From Ophiocordyceps camponoti-saundersi (nom. inval.) (lineage: Eukaryota; Ascomycota; Sordariomycetes; Hypocreales; Ophiocordycipitaceae): a DNA stretch of 64,000 nt. Numbering within the stretch: the stretch's first letter is position 1; the number at the start of each line of letters is the position of its first letter. A model generated the notes under the pieces. The model had not been told where the DNA came from. It worked only from the letters and a program-made list of their open reading frames with translations, and made no database searches. The stretch is taken from contig PDHQ01000082.1 in the NCBI GenBank assembly GCA_003339415.1, forward strand, positions 62,001-126,000, read 5' to 3'. A program made the translations under genes and the position numbers. Shown here in pieces: positions 35,018 to 45,343 of the stretch.

Positions 35018-36341
35018 TCACGGCGCAAAGTGCTTGACCGTCATCTTGTGACGTTCCAGTCCATCCCGGCGGGCAAACCTCCGCTTCTTGGGCGGGTTGG
35101 GACATCCCGGTATGTCACACCGCCATGGTTTGCGATGCTTGTTACAATGCTGCCTGTTTGTTTTGGCGGGAAGATGAAGAGAAAAAAAAAAGCAGTTAGC
35201 AAAGTGAAAGAATAAAAAAACAAAATACATGCACATCTTCTCTGCCCCCTTTTTCCTTGGGCCAACGCCTACGAGGTAACGTGGTGTTTATTACGTACGC
35301 AAAGGATGAGTTTCGGTCAAAGATAATCAGATGACCTTCCTTGTCGACGCCTCCCTTGGTGCAGTTGAAGGCCTTTGGACAGGAATAATTGCCCTTTCCC
35401 CGGGTGCGTAGGGCGTCCATGTCGCCGTCCGGGAATAAGTCGTCATCTGTCTCGTCCGAATCGTCAGATCGATGGTTGACGTCGGCCGCGTGCAGCTGCT
35501 GGACCTGGCTCGCGTCCGGGAGTAGCTTTCGGCTCTTGAATGACCGCTGGTCGCCGTCGCTCGATACCGACATGGACTTGTTGGACATGGTGGCGTCACA
35601 GAACGGCGAGATGGACGCGGTGAGCAGGCCTGGAGGCGAATTCGTCATGGGACGCCACGTGGAGCGAACCTGATGGGAGAAGTCGAGGCTCATGTCCCTG
35701 ATTTTACTTTTTTGATTTCAATACGTTTAATTATTAATTTTTGGTTCAACACGACGGTTGTTTGACAGGTTCAAAAAGTAAGCATGAGGTGGGAATTTCA
35801 GGGGTGAGGGGGGGGGATATGGGGGAGATTTTCAGGGGTTTCGAGTAAGATGTGGCTGGGGAAGATGAAGATGAAAAAAAAAAGAAAGGAACAAGAAGAA
35901 GACGGGGGCTTCATACCGAAGACGGGTGATGTCAACATCTATTCGAGCCACGTTCGTCAGATCTGACATTCCGGTGTCGGTACGGGAACGCTCGTGGGCC
36001 CGGACGGTGGCTTCTTCGAGGAGGCGTGCGTCGAGGAGGCTCTCGGTGAGATGGGCCCAGAGGGTGGCGGTGCGGCAGAAATAATCGCCCATGTCATTGA
36101 GCAAGAAGTCTCCCGAGCGGGACGGACGAGAATCCATCATCGTCATGTCGGGTTGGTGAGCGGCGAGATGTTGCCGGACGAGCTGTTCGAGTAGAGGCGA
36201 TGACGTATCGTTTAGGCCGGATTCGAAGATGGGAGGTGGAGCTGGAGCTGATGCTGGAGGAGGTGGTGGAGGTGGAGGTGGAAGAGGTGGTGGTGGAAGA
36301 GATGGAGGGGGAGCGGGAGCGGGAGCGGGAGGGGGAGCCAT
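35018..36341 (-). CDS. Small C2H2-type zinc-finger protein
   Basis: Three exons, 36341-35917, 35697-35299 and 35153-35018, separated by introns of 219 and 145 nt (GTATGA..CAG and GTACGT..CAG); 319 aa with every junction in phase. The C-terminus carries two paired Cys/His motifs: YSCPKAFNCTKGG ending in HCNKH, then WRCDIPGCPN ... GLERHKMTVKH, a fungal C2H2 arrangement with KKRRFARRDGLERHK between. The first finger is split by the last intron. The N-terminus is proline-rich (MAPPPAPAPAPPPS, from CCA/GGA repeats), then SSPLLEQLVRQHLAAHQPD. The start codon is uncertain: the frame is open further upstream with no ATG, and a neighbouring frame also reads plausibly near 36700. Probable nuclear DNA-binding regulator; targets unknown. 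Confidence 0.72.
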
Positions 36342-39300
36342 CGCTGCCGAGAATGGTGGCGGTAGTGGTGATTTTGGTCGTTTCGGTGGCGGCGGCGGCG
36401 GCGGCGGTGGTGGTGCCAATGGTGGCGGTGGTAATAGTAGTATCGGCGGCGATGGTAGCAGTGGCGGCGTCGCAGCAGCAAGAGCGAGAAGAGGCGGAGA
36501 CGAAGACAAAGCTGAGACCAACCCGCCACCACCACCCGGCCTGGTCCCGACCACAGAGGCGAGCCGGGCCGACGGGGCGGAACCCACCAACGGGCCGGCG
36601 CGGGGTCGGTGGGGCGGCGACCGCGGTCCGACCCGTCTTCTCCTCCGGCAGCGAGACCGAGCTAGTAAGAATCGGCGACGAACTATGGCTGTGGTGATGG
36701 TCGGCGTAGGCTTCGTCGTTGGGCGACTCGTCGTCTTGCTCGTCGTAGGCGTCGTCGACGACACCCTTCTTCTTCTTCGTAGTCGTAGTCGTAATAGTCG
36801 TCTGACCGTGACGAGGCGCCGGCCGCCACCACCACCACCTCCTCCACCTCCACCACCACCAGGCGCCGTCGACCAGTGACGCAGCGTTATAATTTCTTTC
36901 TTTTAAAGGGAATTTTTCTTTCTTTCCTTTTTCGTTTCTTCTTCTTCTTCTTCTTCTTTCTCTTCTTCTTCCAGATCTTTCTTTCTTCCTTTCAATCTCT
37001 CTTCCACCTATTTCTGTTCTTTCTCTCTCTCTCTCTCTGTCTCTCTCGCTGTTGTCTTCCTCTCCCACCCCTATCTTCTCTCACCCGCCGCTGTCCACCC
37101 CTCCCCCCCTATTTCCTGGGTGTCCTATCTTAGGGTCCGTCCCGATCCCCCACCAATCTCTTGTTTCCTTTTTCTTTCCTTTTTTTTCCCTTCTCGATGA
37201 AGAAACGGAACGTCTTTCAACCAATGCAACTGTAGGGGAATATCGACGATTACAGTGTCCGATCTTTTCAGGTGCTGCTCCTTCTGTTGTCTTCTCTCAG
37301 TTTTCTCCTCAGGTGAAGCAGTCGACGATGCAGAGTCTAAGTGAAGCGGCCCGACGGGTGTAGTGCGGCAAACGGCGGTTCGCTCTGAGGGAAAACAAAA
37401 ACAATCGACGTCCCAAGATAAGGCGTGTACGGATAGGCAGGTATGTATGTATCGCAGCAGGTTGGGAGAATGAACGCAGGCTGGGTAAAGGGGAGGGTGA
37501 GGGGGAGGGGGGGGGGGCTCTCGCGCGCGGGGAGGGGGGAAGGAAAGAAAGGGAATGGATGGACTTTTTCTTTTCCACCTGAAGCTGTGCGTGATCGTTT
37601 CTTTTTCCTTTCCCTCGTTTTTATCTCCGGTGATAGAAGGAGATAGAAGAGAAAATCAGGCCACTCGAGGAAAGAAAATAACGATTGAGAAAGGGGAAGG
37701 GAGGGGGGATGATGATGAAGAGGAAGAAGAAGACACCGAAGATGACCAAGAGAACAAATAGCTACGAGCTCGCCTCTCGGTTTATCTTTGTTTGCTCGCC
37801 TCAGCGCGAGCCGGATGGGACGCCGTCTTACATAGCAGAGAGAGAGAAGAGAAGACTTTTGGTTCAATGCTACGGATCAAGCAACGTAGAGGAAGAGAGA
37901 CCTTTTCTTCCCCCCTCTCTTTCTCTCCTCTCCTTCGCCTCTCCGCTTTCACTTACTCACTTTGACAAAACAAAAGTAATACGGGGGGGGGGAGAGGGTT
38001 TCTGGTGAGGAATCGGCATGAAACTGACAGCTCTTGTCTGGCCCCGATTTACCTCCCACATTCTTTTTCTTATTTCCCCCCCCGACAAGGGGAAGAGACA
38101 AGAAGGTGGTGAGAGAAGAGACAACAAGGCTAGCAGGGGGGGGGGGGTAAAGGGGGGCCAGGCAGAGAGGGTTGAGAAAGATGGGAGGGAGGGGGGCTGC
38201 TGTCGGTCAATCGGGCGTATGACCACTTGTAGGCATGTATGTATGTATGTATGTACGGATACGGCACGACAGCAGCAGCTGTGGTGTTCGCTGTGCTTCT
38301 TCTTGTTTTTTTTTTCCCTCTCTGGCGCTCTGACGTGGCGTTGATTGCTGTTCTGTCGTGGCGCCTAAGGAGGCTTTTTTTCAGGTCAATAAGAGGCGCA
38401 GCAGCCATCATCAGGGGAGGGGGGGGGAGGGGAGAGGAGGATGAGGAAGAGGAGAGGAAGGATGAAGACAAGGAGGGTTGAAGCTGTCATGATTATGTAT
38501 GTACGGATACGGTGCCAGTTGAAAGCCTTTGTCGGAGAGTCTATCCGTAGCCGAGTACGAGCTTTCATACTCTTTTGCTTGCTCCTGTGCCATCCGGAGA
38601 GGCTGCCCCGGTCTCTCTATGTATGTACTCCTGGTTTGTGTATGAACCTAGGTAGGCAGTAGGATGGTAGGCAGTAGAGGCTGGTAGGCTTGTAGGCTGG
38701 TAGGCTTGCTTGTAGGCTGGAAGCAGGGATATGTTTTGACCATGCAACGCAACAAGGCAGTTTCGAAAATTTCACTGGTGGTGGCGGATCTTGGTTCGTA
38801 TGAATGAATGTGTGCATGTACGTCCGCCGATCTGCCCAGCGCCTCTCAAGTGAACCGGCCGACTGACCGACCAGCCGGCCACCACCGGAGTTTTAAACTC
38901 CTACCTACCTAGGTAGAGCCAAGAGACGTGGTCAGCTGAAGGGGATGGTGTGCAAGCCCTGTTCAATCTTTGCACGCGCCCTCCATCTCTCCCCTCCTCA
39001 TCTTTCTCTCTCTCTCTCTCTCTTTCTTTCTCCTTTCCCCCCCTCCTCCATCTCACTCTGTCTCACACTCTCCGTGTGCGGTGCGTGTATGCGCCTATGT
39101 TTGCCGTCTGCTACCCACATACGTAGGTAGGTACCTGCCAAGATGGCGTAGGAGGAGGAGAAGGAGGAGGAGGAGGACAGGACGAGAGGGTTCCCCTGCT
39201 GTCTCGCCTTGCGAAAAGAAATGGTAGAGAGTCCCCCCCCCCCCAGAGAAAGAGGAGGAGGAGGGGGGAGGGGGGAGAGCAAGCAAATGTCCACATCCAC

Positions 39301-39766
39301 ACTCGCATTGGGTGATAACGTCAAGCTCTCCCGCTGATTTTCGGGTCAGCCATTGGAATTACTTTGCCTATTACCACATTGCGCAGACGTACCACTGCTG
39401 GACTCTCTGCCTATTTCTACCCGCCTGGCCAACACCACTCATCCTCTTACCTCCCCCCGTTTCCTCCCCCCCCCCTTTTTTTTGCCTCTTTACAGATCAC
39501 ACACCCTGGCTTTTTTGTGTGCTTTGTTGTCTCCTATTTCTTGTTGTTTCCTCATTCAAATCTCACCGGACCAGCTTTACCTTTTTTTGCTCGAAACTTC
39601 TCTCTCTCCTCTCTATCTGCCGCTTTACCTTTCTTCTTCTTTCCCCCCCCCCCTCCTTTTTCTTTCCACCCCTTCTCTCATCTTTTCTCTTCTCTCGCTC
39701 ACTTTCTCTCTCTCTCTCTTCGTACATAGACACATATTCTGCACGTCTATCTAACATAGGCGATTC
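36342..39766. other. Intergenic region upstream of two divergent genes
   Basis: Holds triplet-repeat DNA on the left (36400-36880), which may be leader or unresolved N-terminal coding sequence of the zinc-finger gene, then pyrimidine-rich DNA (36890-37200), a G run near 37508-37518, GTAT repeats (38235-38253), three GTACGGAT octamers (37427, 38253, 38501), a TACCTACCTAGG inverted repeat (38901-38916) and CT tracts (39000-39060, 39600-39720). No gene is supported. Confidence 0.45.
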
Positions 39767-41404
39767 ATGACGACGACCAACCTTCAGCCGCTCCAGTATC
39801 AGGTACCGTCATCTCGGGTGTCAAATCGCGAGACATTCATACGAGGTACGTAGACTTCGTCCCGCCATACCTCTCTCTCTCTCTCTCCCTCTATCTCTGT
39901 GCGCTGTGTGTCTTGGGGGCTGATGATATTCCGCCCCTTCCCGTCTCCCCTCGCCAAAAAAGCGAAGTGCCATCGTTATATGCGTGCAAAAGTCTTCCAA
40001 GCATATGATCCTGTGATAATCCGGGCCCCCGCCGCTCGGACTTCCTGTTCCCCTTTCTACGGGGGGTACCTTTTGAATTAGCCGTCATCCGGCGAAGGGG
40101 GGAATAGGTGCTTCTCTCGGTTCCTTCTCTTCCCCCCCCCCGGTCGGCGGACGGCGGGGGAGGGCCCACCACCACCACCAACCTCCTCCTCCCCCCCCCG
40201 GCGATTCCCGTTCAGGGGTTTTGCTGAGACCGGGGCAGCGGGAAAAGGGCCCCAAAGGAAAAGGAAAAAAAAATAAACAAAGGGGGAGACAAGGGTTAGG
40301 GTCTTCTGCCGGTGCACATGGGGGACGCTGTGGATGACCAGATCCAGCAGATGGACGGCTCGTACCTGGATCAACAGCAGGACCAACGTCCCGTCAAACG
40401 CGTCAAGCTCGAGGACCTCCGCCCCGAACGAAAGGCCGTCGATCCGTCATCTGAGTCTCGGGAGGGACGGGCCGTAGCCGGTCTCTGGCTGGACGACACG
40501 GCAGAGCCTCCTCGACTATCGACTTCTCGACCAATGCCTTTTCAATCTCTGTCCGTCTCATCATCTTCACTGGGTCCACCGTCTCCACCAGGACCATTAT
40601 TCGCATCATCATCATCCGCATCATCATCATCATCAGCAGCAGCAGCACTAGCATCATCGCTTCATCCTTTCCCGCTACAACCACCACCACCACCACCACC
40701 ACCACCACCATCACAACCTTCTATGCGGATACCACGGGTTCGAGATCCGCCCCCTCTGCATCGCCAAGAGCCAAATCTCGTCTCGATGCATCATCATCAT
40801 CATCCGTGGTCCGGTAACATGCTTGATTCCTGGAATTGGCCTGTATCCTCGCCGCCGTCCCAGATGCTAGTCGGTCTCCGGCCACCGGACCTTGTTGGCT
40901 TCATCCCCTCGGCTTCGCATCCCTCGCCAACGCAATCGGCCTCGTCAGGTAAGAAAAGTGCTGTGCTCGTATGTATCTCTTTTCACTCGTAGCCACCATC
41001 TGGGCCATCGTCCGGCCCAAGTCTCCCCTCTTTAACACCCTCCCTTTTCCCTCTAGCGTCGTCTTCACTAATGGCAGTGCCTTCATCATCGTCAGCCTCT
41101 TTTTCTTTCCTGACATGTCACCTACGTCATATATCGTCCTCTTCTGTTCTTCTTGACCCCCCTAGCCCCTCTTCACCCCGTCTCCTTTCCCTTCGTCCTT
41201 CACCTTGCCCCGTATTCCTTGGTGGTATTCCCCCGGTGAAGCTCTCTCCTCGCGTAACGGCACACACCGCCTTGACCATGGTTCCGTCTTGCCCTTCTTT
41301 TTTCCTCTTCATTAGTTTTCCTTGATCTTCTGCCTAGTGCCAGTCATTTTGGACTGTAAGCCTGCAGTAAGATTCGTTCTTCGTCTTCCCCCTCTTCCCT
41401 TGTC

Positions 41405-41450
<46 letters not shown>

Positions 41451-43983
41451 ACCCAAAAAAAAAAAACNNNNNNNNNNTTTTTCCTTGATCCTCTGCCCTG
41501 TGCCAGTCATTTTGGGCCCTAAGCCCGCAGTAAGATTCCTTCCTCCTCTTCCCCCCCCCCCCCTTTCCCCCCCCCCCCCCCCCCCTTCCCCGGCTGCCCC
41601 CTTGCCGGTGAGACATAACCTGCCATGACGGCTGCTCTTCGAGGCTGTCTTTGACATGATCATACCACCTGTTCCTGTGCCAGTCGCACCGGTAACCGCC
41701 GAGCCTCTCCACTCCGGCGCATTCGCGTCATGAATAGTAGACGCCGTCTTGAACTAACATGTTCTACAGCCTTTTCTACCCCGGAATTCAGTTCTTCGCC
41801 TACGAGCCCGCATTGTCCCCAACCGACACATGCGTCAAAGAGGGCTCGCTATCCTTTGCCCCCGCCGCCGCCGCAGCAGCCGTCGCAACAGTTGCCGGTC
41901 GAGTTTGGCGTCGTGGATCAGCCAACCTTGCACAACTTCGCGCTCGTAAGTCCGTTCAGGGACTGCGTGGGTAACTTTGGAAATGCCCGTCACAGACGGT
42001 TTCCCCGTCCTCTTGACGGGAAGATCAACGGCTATATCAAGTTGAACTGGGTGGCGGACAATCCTCCTTTGCGCCGTGAATCTCTAGTTGCTGAATCCAT
42101 CGTGTCTCAGTCGCCGCAAGGGACCGAGTCCACTATCACAGCAGCCGAGGATGATTCGCCTCATTCTTCAATGGTCCCATTTCGTCAAGCTTCGGTTTCG
42201 TCGACGGTGACCATGGCGATGTCTCCTGAGTTGGATGCCAATTTTGACTTCTCCAGTTACCTCTACGGATCGGGCGTTTCGTGCGGCTTCGAGGTGCTCG
42301 GTGCGGCTCCGACGAGTCCGCCTGTCAGATCTGACAGCTCATGTGAGACTACTTCGATGGGGGCTCCGCGAAAGGTGCCTCAGTTGTTTGGTTTGGAGGC
42401 CAAGATGGATCTGACAGATAGGAAACTCTTCACATTCTGTATGTCAGCTCCTCGTCATCACGAGCAGATTCACAAGGCCAATCTAACGGGTAGCTGCAGA
42501 CATTCGGAATTGGTGTCCCGGAAGAAGTGTTCTCGCCGAGACCAATCTATGGCTCAAAGACTTTGCCCAGATGCATAAGAGCGATGGTGTGTTGGCGGCG
42601 ATACAGAGCCTCGCGGGCATCTACATCTATGACTACAAGCCTCTCGATAGCGTCCGCAAGAGAGTCAACGACAGGTTCTCCGAGGCAGAGGCAAGATTAA
42701 GTCGACTGATGAACGATCCTTCGACGAGTCGGAACGAGGCTCAAGCCAACGAACTCATTACGATTGCCGTGCTTCTCTCGATGCAAGATGTTGGTTACTC
42801 TATACATGTTCATCTCAGGAGGCATCTTCAGCGAATGGTTGACAGATATTCGCAATATAGATCGTCCTCACCGAGCGTCGACTTCGAAAACCGTACGATC
42901 CTCGATGGCTCGCAGGCTTCAAGCAGGGTGAGGTATTTCTCCAAGCAACAGATCAAGGCTCTCGGTTCTGGAATCCCACCAACGCTCAGCTGTCGTCTCT
43001 CCGCATATCGCAATCGGTCATAGTCGGACGCGCCATGATACTGGCCCAACCGATGATGCGGCTCCCTCCATCCGAGACCTTTGATCCAGAGTACGAAACG
43101 TCGCGCTTCGGCTGGCTACTCTACGGCACTGAGCGAGACATGTATCAGATTCACGGCGGATGCGGCTTCTCAAAGAAGCTGTTGCACATCTTCAGTCAGA
43201 TCACATATTGCGCTGCTCGCCTCCAGCAGGATCCCAAGAGCATGGTTGTGCCGACGACGACGCAGTATCTTCACGCCGAGCTCGTTCAGATGCGGCAATG
43301 GAGCAGCGAGTCCAAGGATTGGGAGGCTGCCAAGGCCGGTCCGTCGGTTACCGAGTGGGCACGCTCCGTCCCTGCGGACCACGTCATCAGCTCGTCGGCC
43401 GATATGACGGATGTGACGGCTGAGGCTTGGAGATTGACGGCCATCATCTACCTGCAGTGTCGGGTCTGGAGGTGAATCATGTCCGTGTTGAGCATCGTGT
43501 TGTCTCTGTCTTACGTCTCCGGTCACAGGCTCCCGCGGACTCACTCGGCTGTCTTGTCCAGTCTGTCTGACTTGGCTCGATGCATCCAGATCATGCCGAC
43601 TTCAGGGTATCATTTCACCGCTCAAGCACCGCTGTTCCCTGTGTTTCTTCTCGGCATGTTATCAACCGATGCAGGATTACGAAACGTCTCCAAGACGTGG
43701 TTTGACGAGGTGGTCTCAACCCCGGTCAGGAGTGTAAGTGATGGCTCCCATTGGAACGTGCTTCAACCCACCCGTCTCATGTCACTGATTCCCGCCGTTG
43801 CTTCAGAGCGTACCACCTCTATACGAAGCGTTGCAGCGCATATGGGAATGGATCGACCTTGTCGTGCCGCCCCCTCCACCCACCGACGCACTCCTGGAGC
43901 CCATTGGGCTGCGTTGCCCGTGGTGGGAGCAAGTCGTTCACGAAGTTGACAAGAGAGAGGCGGAAGTGTTATGCTTGACATGA
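39767..43983 (+). CDS. Fungal-specific transcription factor domain protein (Fungal_trans_2-like), no zinc cluster seen
   Basis: The 3' structure is solid: exons ending 42438, then 42500-42789, 42861-43471, 43529-43733 and 43807-43983, with introns of 57-73 nt in phase. The protein has RNWCPGRSVLAETNLWLKD, AAIQSLAGIYIYDY, IVLTERRLRKPYDPRWLAGF, SLRISQSVIVGRAMILAQP, GWLLYGTERDMYQIHGGCG, FSQITYCAARLQQ and CPWWEQVV near the end, the conserved regulatory domain of many Zn2Cys6 regulators. The 5' end is uncertain. A first exon at 39767-39845 (GTACGT donor) looks coding, but its phase does not join cleanly to the ATG-containing exon from 40318 to 40949 (PVKRVKLEDL, Ser/Pro-rich). The segment 40950-41768, which contains a gap, is either a long intron or includes unresolved exons. 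No Cys6 cluster was found in any frame. Likely nuclear. Confidence 0.75.
41314..41391. repeat. Left copy of a diverged direct repeat flanking an assembly gap
   Basis: About 77 bp beginning ttttccttgatc and ending gtcttcccc. It matches 41479-41556 with roughly nine differences, most of them C/T or G/A. The copies are separated by a C run, an A run and 10 N. Confidence 0.85.
41406..41450. repeat. C homopolymer of about 45 nt next to assembly gap
   Basis: Uninterrupted C tract followed by ACCC and about a dozen A before the N gap. A second C-rich run with TTT interruptions lies at 41551-41586, after the right repeat copy. Confidence 0.9.
41468..41477. other. Assembly gap (10 N)
   Basis: Ten N between an A run and the right copy of the diverged 77-bp repeat. 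It lies in the unresolved 5' half of the transcription-factor gene, so missing exonic sequence cannot be excluded. Confidence 0.98.
41479..41556. repeat. Right copy of the diverged direct repeat
   Basis: See the left copy at 41314-41391. This copy has C where the left has T at several sites (for example gatcctctgccc versus gatcttctgcct). It is followed by its own C-rich tract, so the duplicated unit includes the downstream polypyrimidine context. Confidence 0.85.
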
Positions 43984-44132
43984 GTTACCTGATGGAAGCG
44001 AGTCTATTCACGGCCAACAGTGGCAGCTTCTTTTTCCGCCATGCCCAACTACCGACGCCTTTGTCTATAAACACCTGCCGACCATTAGAGATTATCCCGT
44101 GCGAGACGTTGCCGGGCTGAGATGTCTTCATC

Positions 44133-45343
44133 TTAGCAGACGCCCGCCACGGCACTGTCAGCATCCTCCGTCTGGTCCTTGTCCTTGATCTTGAGCAGAT
44201 ACTGGCCTGTGTCGGGGGACGTGGGTTAGCAGCTGTCTCTACGGAGCAGACGCTGGAGATGGTCGACTCACGGAACTGCGAGTTTGGCGCTTGCCAGACC
44301 TCAAGGACGCTCAGTCCGGCCTTGGAACACATGAGCTGGACATTCTCTTCATCATACTTGTGAGAATCAAACCAGTCCAGCTCCTGACCCTTCGGAATCA
44401 CGCGATCGATCTCATCAAGTTTGATGTCTCGCTTGGCCCGGAAGAAGAAACGATGTCTCGTCGTCGGCTGGTTCTCGAGCTGAGCGTGAAACGTCCAGTC
44501 TTCCTCACGGAACCAGTCCTCGCCGACGAGCCTGTTGGCGTGCTTGAAGCCGTTGAGGAAGAAACGACGATAGAGATCGTCTCGGGAGTGATAGGCTTCC
44601 CATATCTTCTTTTCATCGACAGGATGCATATGGGCGTCCATGCCGATCAACAGCAGGTCGTTGGGCCGCATGGCCTCTACCCAGAACTTGAGATGGTTCA
44701 AGGCTTCGAGCCATGGATCGTTACAGAGAACGGACCCTAGGGAGAGGAAGAGTCTGGGCGAAGGGATCGTCTTCACATAGTCCTTGCCATCTCCGAATGT
44801 ACCCCAGAGCCCGGCGCAGTCGACGACAGACTTGTGAGGCGGGTGCTGGCGCAGCAAGTAACCGATGTTCTGCTCTAATGAGGCTCGAGAGATGTCCAGA
44901 GCCAGGTATTTGGCCGGCAATCGGGCCTCTTCGAATGCGACCAGAAGCCGTTCGACCTTGCGTGTGTCGCTACCAATCAACGTCGTCGTCGTCAGTTTCA
45001 TGATGGGAGGGCATATAGAAGATGGAAATATCACTCACCCTGCCCCCAGATCGATCAGGGTGACGCCGGGCTCAAGGCGAGAAACAACATCTGCTCCGTG
45101 GCGGTCAAAAAGGGTCATCTCGTCGTGTGTCTGATAGAACTCTGGCGTGAAGATGATCTCATTCCATATAGGCAATCCCACGTCATCGTACAGCAGTTCA
45201 TCAGGCAGCGTAGGCTTATCCTGAGGAGAATAGCAAGCCCTGAAGACCCTCCGCAATCTATTGTGAAGGTGGCCGTTCATTTCACTGCCTCCAATGTCAA
45301 GCACCTTCCCATGGCAAGGCGACGTAACGGGCAGGGAACCCAT
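44133..45343 (-). CDS. EasF/EgtD-type SAM-dependent N-methyltransferase
   Basis: Three exons, 45343-45039, 44969-44272 and 44206-44133, with introns of 69 and 65 nt (GTGAGT..TAG and GTGAGT..CAG) in phase; 358 aa. Family features: LPDELLYDDVGLPIWNEI followed by FTPEFYQTHDEMTLF, the N-terminal signature of EgtD/EasF proteins; motif I VTLIDLGAGDTRKVERLL, interrupted exactly at the glycines by intron 1; ALDISRASLEQNI; LFLSLGSVLCN; and LLLIGMDAH. The family methylates amino nitrogens of histidine (EgtD) or dimethylallyltryptophan (EasF); many fungal paralogs have no known substrate. It lies tail-to-tail with the transcription-factor gene, 150 bp apart. No ergot or ergothioneine cluster genes are nearby, so the substrate is open. 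Confidence 0.88.

Noticed and set aside
36342..36764. Longer N-terminus for the zinc-finger protein
   Set aside because: The open frame has no ATG upstream of 36341 (the first codon offered is GTG), and the sequence is triplet-repeat derived.
44133..45343. Ergot-alkaloid or ergothioneine gene cluster
   Set aside because: Only the EasF/EgtD-like methyltransferase is present; no prenyltransferase, no Egt1 sulfoxide-synthase domain and no other cluster genes in the window.
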